A stretch of DNA of 64,000 nucleotides. It comes from Lachnospiraceae bacterium. Its GTDB lineage: Bacteria; Bacillota; Clostridia; Lachnospirales; Lachnospiraceae. A program made the position numbers and the translations under genes. The stretch lies in the NCBI GenBank assembly GCA_910574285.1, contig CAJTAL010000011.1, positions 36,075 to 100,074 on the forward strand, in the 5' to 3' direction. Below the pieces are notes generated by a model. That model was not told the origin of the DNA, did not search any database, and saw nothing but the letters and a program-made list of their open reading frames with translations. Shown piece by piece: positions 1-8,991 of the stretch (the first letter of the stretch is position 1; each line of letters opens with the position of its first letter).

Positions 1-406
1 CCCGGATGCTGATGGAATCATTCATAAATTCATTCAATATTGTCTGCACGTTTTTGGCTTCGCCATTTTTGACCGCATTACAAAAACTGCCCCAACGTTT
101 ACGATCATGTTCTTTCCTACATTGACGCACATATTCAGGAAAAGATTACGCTTACAGACCTTGCCGCCCTTGCCGGATACAGCCCCTTTTATTTCAGCAG
201 GCTTTTTTCTGATATGATCGGAATACCTGTAACAAATTACATCCGAATCCGAAAGCTGCAGCATGCAATGGTCTCTCTGCTTGAGGGCAAAAAGGTTCTG
301 GAAGTATCTCTGATGTATTGATTCCCATGAAGACTTTACGCGATCTTTTACTCAATTATTCGGTTCTACGCCAAGAACAATCCGGAAGCATCCAGATCAG
401 AGATAA
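1..406 (+). pseudogene. AraC-family regulator remnant (frameshifted)
   Basis: A degraded C-terminal AraC/XylS DNA-binding region. From about base 73 one frame reads through a helix-turn-helix typical of the family (ITLTDLAALAGYSPFYFSR) and stops at TGA 319-321. The family's usual continuation (DSHEDFTRSFTQLFGSTPR) resumes in another frame at 320 and ends at TAA 404-406. About five bases encoding the usual Gly-Phe seem to be missing at the break. Upstream, bases 6-72 carry protein-like sequence in a third frame, so a second frameshift is likely. The N-terminal effector domain lies outside the window. Not functional as a DNA-binding protein unless the sequence is wrong. Confidence 0.75.
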
Positions 407-636
407 CGGACGGGGAATTTCCCTGACTGGCGATGAACATCCGGATAATCATACTCTGCAAAAAACACTTCAGTATTTTTCTTGCGCACTTAACACGGAT
501 ATGCTAAAATCAACGTAAAAATCCCCCCTTGTTTCGTCTGACAAAGGTAAAACAAGGAAAAATTCATAGTATCTGAACGTTTGACAGGTAAAAAATCTGA
601 AAATATAGACAAAGCAGAGGACTTAAATTTTCAATT

Positions 637-1011
637 ATGATCATTTTGTATTGTATTTTATCAATTGTTTTATGGAAATTAATAATTTTTTGTTACCACT
701 GGATATATATTTTTTTGTACAATTCAGATTCATACCCCTATGATGCGTCGTATTTCGTATTGATAATAAGTTTTGTTTTGACATACTTCTTTATAAAAAA
801 TGTAAAAAGAGATACAAAAATCGGGAATTTATACTGGTGGATTCTATTGATCATGGTGTTTAAAGTGATTACAATACCTTTTGGTTATATCGTAATAGAA
901 TCAGCATTTCAAGGAGTACTTCTTTTGTGCGTACTATTCATTTTAGGAATTCCTTTATCTGTAATACTGACGAACTACTTATTTATGCTAATTAAGAAGA
1001 ACAGTCAATAA
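637..1011 (+). CDS. small hypothetical membrane protein
   Basis: A 124-residue protein made almost entirely of hydrophobic stretches, with about four predicted membrane segments (roughly residues 1-28, 38-54, 65-85 and 90-116) joined by short charged loops such as KNVKRDTK. No family is recognised. It is AT-rich compared with the neighbouring hemW-lepA block, suggesting acquired DNA. The ribosome binding site is weak (AGAGG about 16 bases upstream). It is followed by a strong hairpin at 1071-1110, which supports a real transcription unit. Could be a spurious ORF in AT-rich DNA, but the consistent membrane topology argues against that. Confidence 0.5.
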   Translation: MIILYCILSIVLWKLIIFCYHWIYIFLYNSDSYPYDASYFVLIISFVLTYFFIKNVKRDTKIGNLYWWILLIMVFKVITIPFGYIVIESAFQGVLLLCVLFILGIPLSVILTNYLFMLIKKNSQ

Positions 1012-1070
1012 GTAACAGTATTCCGGAAAATGCGTTACAAAGGATTGCGAAAAAGTCAAACCGTCCTTAA

Positions 1071-1110
1071 CAGGGACAGACATGGTTCCAATAAGCCATA
1101 TCTGTCCCTG
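1071..1110. terminator. intrinsic terminator, likely bidirectional
   Basis: A 15-base arm starting CAGGGACAGA pairs with a complementary arm ending TCTGTCCCTG (one mismatch or wobble) around a 10-base loop. It is followed by AAGTTTTT on the plus strand. It sits between the convergent small membrane protein and hemW. Confidence 0.7.
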
Positions 1111-1131
1111 AAGTTTTTCATATAAAAAGAT

Positions 1132-2292
1132 TTATTCCAACAAAAATTCACACATCACTGTATTACTGACATCAATTCCCCTGTCCGTCAGCCGTACAAA
1201 ATCGTCGGTTTCCTCCATCAGCCTCATTCCGTACATCTTTTCCAGCACTTCACCATATACCGTATCCATCCCGCGCCCGAACTCATCGGCAAATTTCGTC
1301 TTCGACACGCCTTGCGTCTTCCGAAGTCCCAGAAACATATACTCTTCCATCTGTTCCTTCATGCTCAATACCATCGGCTCTTCCCCGTAATCCCATCTCT
1401 TGTTATCCATAAGGGACGCCGCTCCCGTACCGATTCCCAGATATTCCGTCCGGTTCCAGTAGCCTAGATTATGCCTGCATTCATATCCGGGCAGCGCATA
1501 GTTGGAGATCTCATATCTGTGATAGCCGTATTCTTTTAAAATCTCTTTCGTCTGCCGATACATCTGCCTCTCATCCTCTTCATCCGGCAATCGACCGGCG
1601 CATAAATCCGCCTCTTCTCTTTCTTTTGCAGCCTTTCCAAATGATTCATCTCCTTCTCTGCCTCTGACATATGTTTCATAAAACGGCGTTCCTTCTTCTA
1701 TGATCAGACTATACGCCGAGATATGCTCCGGTCTTAACTCTGCGGCTTTTTGCAGGGTATCTACCCACTCTTCTACCGTCTGTCCCGGGATCGCCGACAT
1801 CAGATCTACATTGATATTCCCAAATCCCTTCTCTCGCGCCAGACGGTACGTATCAAGAAACTCCTCATAGGTATGGATTCTTCCCAATATTCTTAACTCC
1901 TCGTCCTTCGTCGATTGAAGACCGATACTCAGGCGATTGATACCTGCCTGTCTGTATGCCGTAAGCTTTTCTTCCGTCACAGTGCCGGGATTCATCTCTA
2001 CCGTGATTTCTGCTCCTTCGTCAACTACGAAAGTATCCCGGATTGCCTCAAAAATCACCGTAATCTGCTCTGCTTCCAATATAGACGGCGTCCCGCCGCC
2101 GATAAAGATACTGACGACATGATAACTTCCCGCAAGCTTCTTATATGTCCGAATCTTTTGGCAAAGCTCCGTCACATACTCCCGGCGTTCCTCCTTAGAC
2201 GACGGTCCCGACAGGAAATCACAATATTGACATTTCCTAATACAAAAAGGAATATGCACATATAGTTCTAAAGGTCTCATCGGCCACACCAT
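1132..2292 (-). CDS. hemW: radical SAM heme chaperone HemW
   Basis: Oxygen-independent coproporphyrinogen oxidase-like protein of the HemW branch, which delivers heme to target proteins rather than oxidising coproporphyrinogen. The radical SAM motif C17-x3-C21-x2-C24 (CIRKCQYCDF) is followed by Asp-Phe as in HemW, not the CxC of HemN. The SAM-binding GGGTPS lies near residues 65-70, and the C-terminal HemN domain is complete. 386 residues is normal. The true start may be the second Met (2280), since neither has a strong Shine-Dalgarno. The gene lies 5 bases after the lepA stop, so the two are probably cotranscribed, the usual Firmicutes arrangement. Confidence 0.95.
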   Translation of the reverse strand: MVWPMRPLELYVHIPFCIRKCQYCDFLSGPSSKEERREYVTELCQKIRTYKKLAGSYHVVSIFIGGGTPSILEAEQITVIFEAIRDTFVVDEGAEITVEMNPGTVTEEKLTAYRQAGINRLSIGLQSTKDEELRILGRIHTYEEFLDTYRLAREKGFGNINVDLMSAIPGQTVEEWVDTLQKAAELRPEHISAYSLIIEEGTPFYETYVRGREGDESFGKAAKEREEADLCAGRLPDEEDERQMYRQTKEILKEYGYHRYEISNYALPGYECRHNLGYWNRTEYLGIGTGAASLMDNKRWDYGEEPMVLSMKEQMEEYMFLGLRKTQGVSKTKFADEFGRGMDTVYGEVLEKMYGMRLMEETDDFVRLTDRGIDVSNTVMCEFLLE

Positions 2293-2297
2293 ATCGT

Positions 2298-4112
2298 CTA
2301 CTTATCATCCAGCTTCAGCACGCTCATGAATGCTTTCTGCGGAATCTCTACGCTGCCCACCTGGCGCATCCGTTTCTTTCCTTCTTTCTGCTTCTCCAGA
2401 AGCTTCCTCTTACGGGTGATATCTCCGCCGTAGCACTTGGCAAGCACGTCCTTTCGCATCGCCTTGACCGTCTCTCTCGCAATGATCTTACTTCCGATCG
2501 CCGCCTGGATCGGAATCTCAAAGAGCTGTCTCGGGATCTCTTCTTTTAACTTCTCACACATCTTGCGTCCCCGCTCATAAGCCGTATCCGCATGGATAAT
2601 GAAAGACAGCGCGTCCACTTCTTCTTTATTGATCAGAATATCAAGCTTCACCAAATCAGACTTCACATACTCATCCAACTCATAATCAAAGGACGCGTAC
2701 CCTCTGGAACGCGATTTCAGCGCATCGAAGAAATCATAAATGATCTCATTCAAAGGCAGATGATACCGAAGTACCGCCCGGGTCTCTTCGATATATTCCA
2801 TCCCGTCATAGATGCCCCTGCGCTCCTGGCAGAGGTCCATGATCGCCCCGATAAATTCCGACGTAACCATAATCTCCGCTTTCACCATAGGTTCTTCCAT
2901 ATATTCAATCTCCGACGGGTCCGGAAGATTGGAGGGATTCGTCAGCTCGATCACGTCGCCGTTCGTCTTATGCACCTTATAGATAACGCCCGGAGCCGTC
3001 GTCACCAGATCCAGGTTATACTCTCTCTCCAGACGCTCCTGAATAATCTCCAGATGAAGGAGTCCTAAGAACCCGCAGCGATACCCAAAACCTAACGCGA
3101 TGGAAGTTTCCGGCTCAAACTGCAGCGAAGCGTCATTTAACTGCAGTTTCTCCAACGCGTCCCTGAGATCCGGATACTTCGCCCCATCTGCCGGATACAT
3201 GCCGCAGTATACCATCGGATTCACTTTCTTATATCCCGGAAGAGGTTCCGCACATGGATTGGAAGCATCGGTGATGGTGTCCCCCACACGGGTGTCCTTC
3301 ACATTCTTAAGGCTTGCCGTGATATAACCAACCATACCTGCGCTCAGCTCGTCACAGGGAATAAACTGCCCCGCGCCGAAATATCCCACCTCCACAACCT
3401 CTGCTTTCGCCCCGGTAGCCATCATGAGAATCGGAGTTCCCTTCTTCACAGTTCCTTCTTTGATCCTGCAGAATACGATGACACCCTTATAAGAATCATA
3501 CAGAGAGTCGAAAATCAATGCTTTCAACGGCTCTTCAGGATCTCCCTCCGGCGCCGGGATCTTCTCCACGATCTGCTCCAATACCTCTTCTACGTTCAAT
3601 CCTGTTTTTGCCGAGATCTGCGGGGCATCCATAGCTTCGATCCCGATCACATCCTCGATCTCCTCTATAACCCGTTCCGGCTCTGCGCTTGGAAGGTCTA
3701 CCTTATTGATCACCGGCATAACATCCAGGTCATGGTCCAACGCCAGATAGACATTCGCCAGCGTCTGCGCCTCCACTCCCTGCGCCGCGTCTACCACCAG
3801 GATCGCGCCGTCGCAAGCCGCAAGGCTCCTTGACACCTCATAGTTAAAATCCACATGTCCCGGCGTATCTATCAGGTTGAAGATATACTCCTCCCCGTTC
3901 TTCGCCTGATAGACGATGCGAACCGCCTGGGCCTTGATCGTAATCCCTCTCTCCCGCTCAAGCTCCATATTATCAAGAACCTGAGACTGCATCTCACGGC
4001 TGGTCAGAAGACCCGTCATCTCAATAATCCGGTCCGCCAGCGTAGATTTTCCATGATCTATATGCGCTATAATACAAAAATTACGAATTTTACTCTGATC
4101 TGCTCCTGCCAC
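2298..4112 (-). CDS. lepA: elongation factor 4 (LepA)
   Basis: Ribosome-associated translational GTPase that back-translocates or remodels stalled ribosomes. The G1 motif AHIDHGKST is at residues 16-24, G3 DTPGH at 82-86, and G4 NKVD at 136-139. EF-G-like domains follow, with the LepA-specific C-terminal domain ending in a basic tail ([19 protein letters not shown]). 604 residues is the usual length. The start codon is GTG, with AAGGGGA about 10 bases upstream. It lies downstream of holA with an 80-base gap and upstream of hemW. Confidence 0.97.
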   Translation of the reverse strand: MAGADQSKIRNFCIIAHIDHGKSTLADRIIEMTGLLTSREMQSQVLDNMELERERGITIKAQAVRIVYQAKNGEEYIFNLIDTPGHVDFNYEVSRSLAACDGAILVVDAAQGVEAQTLANVYLALDHDLDVMPVINKVDLPSAEPERVIEEIEDVIGIEAMDAPQISAKTGLNVEEVLEQIVEKIPAPEGDPEEPLKALIFDSLYDSYKGVIVFCRIKEGTVKKGTPILMMATGAKAEVVEVGYFGAGQFIPCDELSAGMVGYITASLKNVKDTRVGDTITDASNPCAEPLPGYKKVNPMVYCGMYPADGAKYPDLRDALEKLQLNDASLQFEPETSIALGFGYRCGFLGLLHLEIIQERLEREYNLDLVTTAPGVIYKVHKTNGDVIELTNPSNLPDPSEIEYMEEPMVKAEIMVTSEFIGAIMDLCQERRGIYDGMEYIEETRAVLRYHLPLNEIIYDFFDALKSRSRGYASFDYELDEYVKSDLVKLDILINKEEVDALSFIIHADTAYERGRKMCEKLKEEIPRQLFEIPIQAAIGSKIIARETVKAMRKDVLAKCYGGDITRKRKLLEKQKEGKKRMRQVGSVEIPQKAFMSVLKLDDK

Positions 4113-4192
4113 TTCTATCGTTCCCCTTACATTTTACTATCGTCTTTCATCTCCATCTTGCTCAGTATAGAGCATACGGATCTATATCGCTT

Positions 4193-5236
4193 CTACGCGC
4201 TGAATTTTACAATAAATATCTCAACGCTCATCACGTCGTTTAACCGCCCGGTCTTCACCAGTTCTTCCATACCGGCGGCTTCTTCCATAATGACACGAAG
4301 TTCAGCCTTTGAAAACGTCTTGCACTGCCGCATGTATTTTCCCGCCACGAAGGGATGAAGCTTTGCTGTCTTAGCGATCTGTGCCTTATCATGTCCTCTC
4401 CCCAGCAAGTCTTTCACTTCCAGCAGCAGCCTGAACTGGCGCGCCAGAAGATACAAGATCCGCATCGGCGGCTCCTTTAACGCAAGCAGGTCATAATAGT
4501 AGTTAAGCGCTTTCTTCTGCTGCTTTGCCGCCACAGCCTCAACCATATCGAAGATCTTATTCGATATCTGCGTCGTACAGATGGCGTCTATATCTTCCAC
4601 GGTGATCTCCCTGCTCTGCTTTGGAACTTCTGCTTCCCGCTCCCCGGAGTCCGCGCTGTTACCGCCGGGAAAAACCTCCTCCGGCAAGGTATATGTGAAC
4701 AGTTTCTCCAGCTCTTTCTCCAGATTCTCCATATCTGTCCCAGACTTGGACAAAAGATAACGGATCGTAGATTCTTTAATCTGCCGGCCTTCGCGCTTTA
4801 CATGTCCGGCAATCCAATATATCAGCGTCTTCTCGTCCTGACGCCCCATCTCGACGATACGGCCCTTCTCCTTCACGGCCTTATACATCTTCCCCCGCTT
4901 GTCCACTTCATTTTCCACAAAGAGAAAACACGCGGTGTCCGGCATACTCTTCAGATAATCCGCCAGATCGGGCGTCGCATTCTTAAAAAAGTTGGAATTC
5001 TCCACCACGATCAGCCGACGCTCCGCAAAAAAAGGCATCGTCTCCGCCAGATCGATCAGCTCTGCGGGATTAATTCCCTTCCCTTCGTAATAAGCGTAAT
5101 TCATCGTATCTCCGTCTGGGATCATAGCTTTCGTAAGCCGGTTCTTATACTGCTTCTTCAGATAAGCTTCTTCCCCATACAGGAGATAGACCCTCTTAAA
5201 AGTTCCGGATTTGATATCTTCATTCAGGCTTTTCAT
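4193..5236 (-). CDS. holA: DNA polymerase III subunit delta
   Basis: Clamp-loader delta subunit that opens the beta sliding clamp. The N-terminal AAA-like domain has the family signature near the start (VYLLYGEEAYLKKQY, about residues 15-29), the region around PFFAERRLIVVEN, and the C-terminal collar with KFSA at the end. 347 residues is normal. A linker of about 20 acidic and polar residues near 185-205 is slightly extended. It starts three bases after the stop of the upstream oxidoreductase, so translation is probably coupled. In many Clostridia rpsT, gpr and spoIIP lie between holA and lepA; none is present here. Confidence 0.95.
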   Translation of the reverse strand: MKSLNEDIKSGTFKRVYLLYGEEAYLKKQYKNRLTKAMIPDGDTMNYAYYEGKGINPAELIDLAETMPFFAERRLIVVENSNFFKNATPDLADYLKSMPDTACFLFVENEVDKRGKMYKAVKEKGRIVEMGRQDEKTLIYWIAGHVKREGRQIKESTIRYLLSKSGTDMENLEKELEKLFTYTLPEEVFPGGNSADSGEREAEVPKQSREITVEDIDAICTTQISNKIFDMVEAVAAKQQKKALNYYYDLLALKEPPMRILYLLARQFRLLLEVKDLLGRGHDKAQIAKTAKLHPFVAGKYMRQCKTFSKAELRVIMEEAAGMEELVKTGRLNDVMSVEIFIVKFSA

Positions 5237-5239
5237 GCA

Positions 5240-6253
5240 CTACCTTACCATATCCCTCGTAATCTCTTCCAGTGAATGCGCGCCGCACATCGCCATCGTA
5301 TCCTCTAATTCTGCGGCAAGCTTATCGGTAAGAGCTTTCACTCCTTCTGCCGCGCCGCCGTATACCGCCGTTACATAAGGACGTCCGATCAGTACGGCGT
5401 CCGCGCCGAGAGCCAGGGCCTTGAATACATCCACACCGGAACGGATACCGCCGTCTACCAGGATCTTCATATCTCCCCCGACCGCGTCCGCAATCTCTGG
5501 GAGCACCTCTGCCGTCGGCGGGCACTGGTCAAGCACACGGCCGCCGTGGTTCGATACTACGATAGCCGCCGCTCCTGCTTCCTTTGCTTTCAGCGCGCCC
5601 TTCACAGTCATAATTCCTTTTAATATAAACGGTACTCCTGCATCCTCGATAATACGCTTAAGTTCCTCGGTGGATTTGCTCCCTGCCGGAGGAGTCAGAT
5701 TCTTAAGGAACGGCAACCCTGCCGCGTCCACATCCATAGCGCAGGCAAACGCTCCTGCTTCCTTTACCAACGCGAACTTTTCGGCCAATGTATTGACGTC
5801 CCACGGCTTCACGGTCGGAATTCCTCTTCCTTCCGCAGCCTTGATGGCTTTCGTGGCGCCCTCCATCACCGCCGGATTCGTCCCGTCCCCGGTAAACGCC
5901 GCGATCTCCTCGGCCGCACATGCCGATACCAGGATATCGTTATACTCCAGGTCGTCATATTTATCCCCATAGTGAAGCTTCATCGCCCCGATGGGGCCTG
6001 CAAAGACCGGCGCCCGGAATGTCTGTCCGAACAGCTTAAGCGTCAGGTCAACCAGCTTATTCTCACAGATGGTATCCATATTTACACAGAGTTTCTGCCA
6101 TGCGTCATAATTCTGGATCGCAACCGTTCCTGTTCCCTTTGCCCCGGGTCCCGGAATCCTGCCGCCGCACGCCTTGCCGTTGCAGACCGGACATGCCTTG
6201 CAGATATCTCCTACACAGGTTCTTGCGTTTTGTAATACTTCTTCATATGTCAT
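5240..6253 (-). CDS. FMN-dependent alpha-hydroxy-acid oxidizing protein
   Basis: TIM-barrel flavoprotein of the lactate oxidase/glycolate oxidase/type-2 IPP isomerase superfamily. The FMN phosphate and active-site segments are clear: VVSNHGGRVLDQ (catalytic His and Arg), LVDGGIRSGVDVFKALALGA and VLIGRPY. The N-terminus has an unusual cysteine cluster (CKACPVCNGKACGG) that is common in clostridial homologues and might bind metal. Start chosen at the ATG at 6253 because GGAGGAAG lies seven bases upstream; a longer in-frame extension to 6295 has no such signal. The substrate is unknown. It is coupled to holA. Confidence 0.88.
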   Translation of the reverse strand: MTYEEVLQNARTCVGDICKACPVCNGKACGGRIPGPGAKGTGTVAIQNYDAWQKLCVNMDTICENKLVDLTLKLFGQTFRAPVFAGPIGAMKLHYGDKYDDLEYNDILVSACAAEEIAAFTGDGTNPAVMEGATKAIKAAEGRGIPTVKPWDVNTLAEKFALVKEAGAFACAMDVDAAGLPFLKNLTPPAGSKSTEELKRIIEDAGVPFILKGIMTVKGALKAKEAGAAAIVVSNHGGRVLDQCPPTAEVLPEIADAVGGDMKILVDGGIRSGVDVFKALALGADAVLIGRPYVTAVYGGAAEGVKALTDKLAAELEDTMAMCGAHSLEEITRDMVR

Positions 6254-6328
6254 CGTTCTCTTCCTCCATCTTCTCTTTTCCACTTCCAGGCACACGCAAT
6301 CCCTTCATACGTGTACACTCAGATAAAC

Positions 6329-6478
6329 TCAGTATAATGTAGAAACTTCACTTTTACAAGACGAAAATACATTTATCTCAGATTCAACTTTATACTTAAA
6401 CATCTTGTATTTAATTTTCTTATCAGATTTATTTTTATTCAATTCTTCCAACACTTTTTCATCAATTAAAGTCTGCTG
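6329..6478 (-). pseudogene. C-terminal remnant related to 26205-26348
   Basis: An open minus-strand frame overlapping the 3' end of sfsA, without its own start codon, reads LIDEKVLEELNKNKSDKKIK and then a basic tail before TGA. A clearly related sequence (LIDDEVLQILNNNQSGKTIK) lies in frame after the phosphatase fragment at 26.2 kb. The two are homologous at DNA level too. The parent protein is not recognised; this looks like a leftover from a duplicated accessory gene that landed against sfsA. Confidence 0.45.
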
Positions 6479-7167
6479 TTACATTGCATTTTTTCGCTAT
6501 CCTGTTCAGTTTCCAAACTGCCCGGCTCTACGTGACAAGCCAGATACAGCACCTCCACCCCTGCTTCCTTCGCTTCTTCAAGTGCTACGGCGAACTCCGG
6601 GTGGGTATTGATATTCGGCCGCACCTCCGTTACTCCGTCCATCTGGATCACGAAAGCAAGGGACGCCTTATACCCCTCCTTTACAGCCTTCGTTAATTCC
6701 CGCAGATGCTTCACGCCCCGCTCCGTCGGGGCATCCGGAAAATACCCGACACCGTCTGTCTCCAGCGTACACCCTTTGACCTCAAGCAGATGACGTTCTG
6801 TTTCTCCGTCCTCCTTATGACGCTCCATATAAAAATCAATTCTGGAATCTCCATAGGTATATTCCGGTATGACCGTATCGAAGCCCTGTCCCGCCAGCCA
6901 CTCCTTCGCCACCTTATTCGGAGCCTGGCTGTCAATATTAAAAAGTATTCCGTTCGATTTCCTCACCGCCACCAGATCGTATCTAGTCTTCCGTCCCGGT
7001 GTTCCCGGTTCCGTCAGGTATACCTCGCAGCCCGGTATCAGCAATTCCTTACAACGGCCGGTGTTCTTTACATGAACCCTTTCCTTACGCCCCTCGATCT
7101 CCACTTCTGCAATAAAGCGGTTGGGACGGCCAAGGAAGACGGCATGGATGATATTATCGTATTTCAT
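6466..7167 (-). CDS. sfsA: DNA/RNA nuclease SfsA
   Basis: Sugar fermentation stimulation protein A family, an OB-fold plus PD-(D/E)XK-like nucleic acid-binding protein. Recognisable motifs are AVFLGRPNRFIAEVEIEG near the N-terminus, HVKNTGRCKELLIPG around residues 32-46, SRIDFYME and LLEVKGCTLE (the acidic/Lys nuclease-type core), and the C-terminal THPEFAVALEEA. 233 residues is normal. The last dozen residues are poorly conserved and may reflect the neighbouring remnant. Regulatory role in mal genes is known only in E. coli. Confidence 0.93.
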   Translation of the reverse strand: MKYDNIIHAVFLGRPNRFIAEVEIEGRKERVHVKNTGRCKELLIPGCEVYLTEPGTPGRKTRYDLVAVRKSNGILFNIDSQAPNKVAKEWLAGQGFDTVIPEYTYGDSRIDFYMERHKEDGETERHLLEVKGCTLETDGVGYFPDAPTERGVKHLRELTKAVKEGYKASLAFVIQMDGVTEVRPNINTHPEFAVALEEAKEAGVEVLYLACHVEPGSLETEQDSEKMQCNSRL

Positions 7168-7300
7168 CCCGAATCATTCCTCCACTCTGATTAATTCTGT
7201 GAATACATTATAACAAACTAAGCAATGGCTTTTCTACAAAAATTTATAGCACTGGTTTTCGATATATGTTATAGTATAAAAAACAGGAGGTTTTATTGAT

Positions 7301-7930
7301 ATGAAGCATATTTTAGAGAACCGTATAAAGAATCATATAAAAGTGAAAAAATGGCTGCAATACTTTCTGGCGTCTTTATTGGTCTTCGTGCTGTCCTTAA
7401 CCGGATGCGGCGCAGTACAGGAAAAAGATGACGAGAATGCAGGCGATGCCGCGGTTAACAAGACTGTAGAAAGCGGATCAGATACACTGTCAGAAAATGA
7501 TAATGAGGATATCGGAGATACTGCGGTTAATAAGACTCTGGAGAGCGAACCGGATGCACCGCCAGAGGAGGAAACGGCAGAACCTTCGGAAGACGGAACC
7601 TACAGCAGTAAAGATGACGTAGCACAGTATATCTATATCTACGGGCATCTTCCGTCCAATTTTATCACAAAAAAAGAAGCTGAAAAACTGGGCTGGCAGG
7701 GCGGTTCCTTAGACCCTTTCGCACCGGGCAAATGCATCGGAGGCAGCCATTTCGGCAATTATGAAGGACTCTTGCCAGAGAAGGAAGGCCGCACATATAC
7801 GGAGTGCGATATCGACACATTAGGGGCCGACAAGCGCGGCGCGAAACGAATCGTATTTTCAAACGACGGCCTGATCTATTATACGGAAGACCATTATGAA
7901 TCTTTTGAACTTTTATATGGAGAAGAATGA
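7301..7930 (+). CDS. barnase-family ribonuclease lipoprotein (toxin)
   Basis: Guanyl-preferring RNase of the barnase/N1/T1 family. The N-terminus has a basic region, a hydrophobic segment and a lipobox (LTGC, Cys36), so the toxin is probably exported and tethered. A polar acidic linker contains two imperfect copies of a roughly 24-residue unit (around GDAAVNKTVES and GDTAVNKTLES, residues 43-85). The barnase domain covers about residues 103-207, with E168 (TYTECDID), R179, R183 (KRIVFSNDG) and H198 (EDHYESF) matching barnase E73, R83, R87 and H102. AGGAGG precedes the ATG. It overlaps the barstar gene by four bases. Confidence 0.93.
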   Translation: MKHILENRIKNHIKVKKWLQYFLASLLVFVLSLTGCGAVQEKDDENAGDAAVNKTVESGSDTLSENDNEDIGDTAVNKTLESEPDAPPEEETAEPSEDGTYSSKDDVAQYIYIYGHLPSNFITKKEAEKLGWQGGSLDPFAPGKCIGGSHFGNYEGLLPEKEGRTYTECDIDTLGADKRGAKRIVFSNDGLIYYTEDHYESFELLYGEE

Positions 7931-8208
7931 TCATGTTCACATGTAAATTAGACGGCAAATTGATTAAGGACAGAGAAACGCTGCATGGTATCCTGGCAGA
8001 CCTGCCTGGATTCCCGGACTGGTACGGAAGGAATCTTGACGCTCTGCATGACTGCCTCACAGACATTCACGAAGAGATATGGATTCAGGTTCAAAATGAG
8101 AATGACCTGGCCCTGCACCTGGGGAATTATGCCGCCGCATTTCTGAATGTACTCGCTGCGTCAGCTAAGGAGAATGAAAACATACACTATATGATCGGAT
8201 CAAACTAA
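7927..8208 (+). CDS. barstar-family RNase inhibitor
   Basis: Small cytoplasmic antitoxin that blocks the barnase active site. The family core is visible: DWYGRNLDALHDCLTDI (residues about 34-50), matching the barstar helix that carries the key Asp residues, preceded by the LDGKLIKDRETLHG strand-helix start. 93 residues, as in barstar. The ATG overlaps the RNase stop in ATGA, so translation is coupled and the inhibitor is always made with the enzyme. A second Met at 7933 is possible. A terminator follows at 8236. Confidence 0.93.
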   Translation: MIMFTCKLDGKLIKDRETLHGILADLPGFPDWYGRNLDALHDCLTDIHEEIWIQVQNENDLALHLGNYAAAFLNVLAASAKENENIHYMIGSN

Positions 8209-8235
8209 AATCATTTTTCGCATATCTGTCAAAAC

Positions 8236-8271
8236 GGGATGTCCTGAAGCAAGTTTGCTTCGGGACATCCC
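8236..8271. terminator. intrinsic terminator after barstar
   Basis: A 15-bp stem (GGGATGTCCTGAAGC with GCTTCGGGACATCCC, one G-U wobble) and a six-base loop, followed by TTCTTTC. It separates the barnase/barstar operon from the convergent DUF2461 gene. Confidence 0.8.
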
Positions 8272-8292
8272 TTCTTTCACTTATTTCGTTTT

Positions 8293-8976
8293 TTACCTGG
8301 CAGGCATCTGAAAATCCACGAGAGCCTTGTTCAGATAGTCGTTAAAGGGCTTCATGATCCGGAAAACTTCCGCTGCCTTTGCGGAAAATATCTCTGAATC
8401 AACTAATTCTTCATCTTTTATCGGATATTCCAAATACCAACTCTTGAATTTCAGATATTCTGCCTGAGGATGTTCTTTATCATATCCTGCCGGAACCTTC
8501 TTCAATGCCGTACCCTGTACGGTAAAATACTTTTCAAACTCCGGATCATGTATAATCTTTTCCCACTCTTCACCATTTTTGACAATATAATCCCTTATCA
8601 TAGCAGTTGCATCCTTAAACATATCCGCAAACAAGCCGCCGCCTAAGAAGGACTGATCGCCCGGCTTAATCATAAGATAGTATCCGACAGGAACCGGCAG
8701 TTTACCCTTAGAGGATATGTGGGCCCGGAACGCAGGATTATACGGCGATTTGTCATGGCTGAACCGGGTATCCCTTACAATCTTAAACGTAAGGTCTTTC
8801 GGATTGTTGTGTAAAATACTGCTGTCAAATTTTCCTATTTCCAACATCAGAGCCTGTAATAATTCTTCAAATTCGGCGTTTGCCTTTTTAAAGTCATTCT
8901 TATTCGCATGATACCATTCACGGTTATTATTCATGCTCAACGCCGATAAATATTCAATAATAAACTGTATATTCAT
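8293..8976 (-). CDS. DUF2461 domain-containing protein
   Basis: A 227-residue DUF2461 (TIGR02453-type) protein. Family marks are FLSALSMNNNREW-like N-terminus with NREWYHANKNDF, the central KIVRDTRFSHDKSPYNPAF, then YYLMIKPGDQSFLGGGLF and the C-terminal LEYPIKDEELV. Biochemical function unknown. It follows the sigma factor gene by 15 bases on the same strand and is probably cotranscribed with it. A good GGAGATGACAG ribosome binding site lies just before the ATG. Confidence 0.9.
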   Translation of the reverse strand: MNIQFIIEYLSALSMNNNREWYHANKNDFKKANAEFEELLQALMLEIGKFDSSILHNNPKDLTFKIVRDTRFSHDKSPYNPAFRAHISSKGKLPVPVGYYLMIKPGDQSFLGGGLFADMFKDATAMIRDYIVKNGEEWEKIIHDPEFEKYFTVQGTALKKVPAGYDKEHPQAEYLKFKSWYLEYPIKDEELVDSEIFSAKAAEVFRIMKPFNDYLNKALVDFQMPAR

Positions 8977-8991
8977 ATGCTGTCATCTCCT

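Noticed and set aside
7927..8208. A second toxin-antitoxin pair formed by DUF2461 and the sigma factor
   Set aside because: Neither family is known as toxin or antitoxin and gene order alone does not support it.
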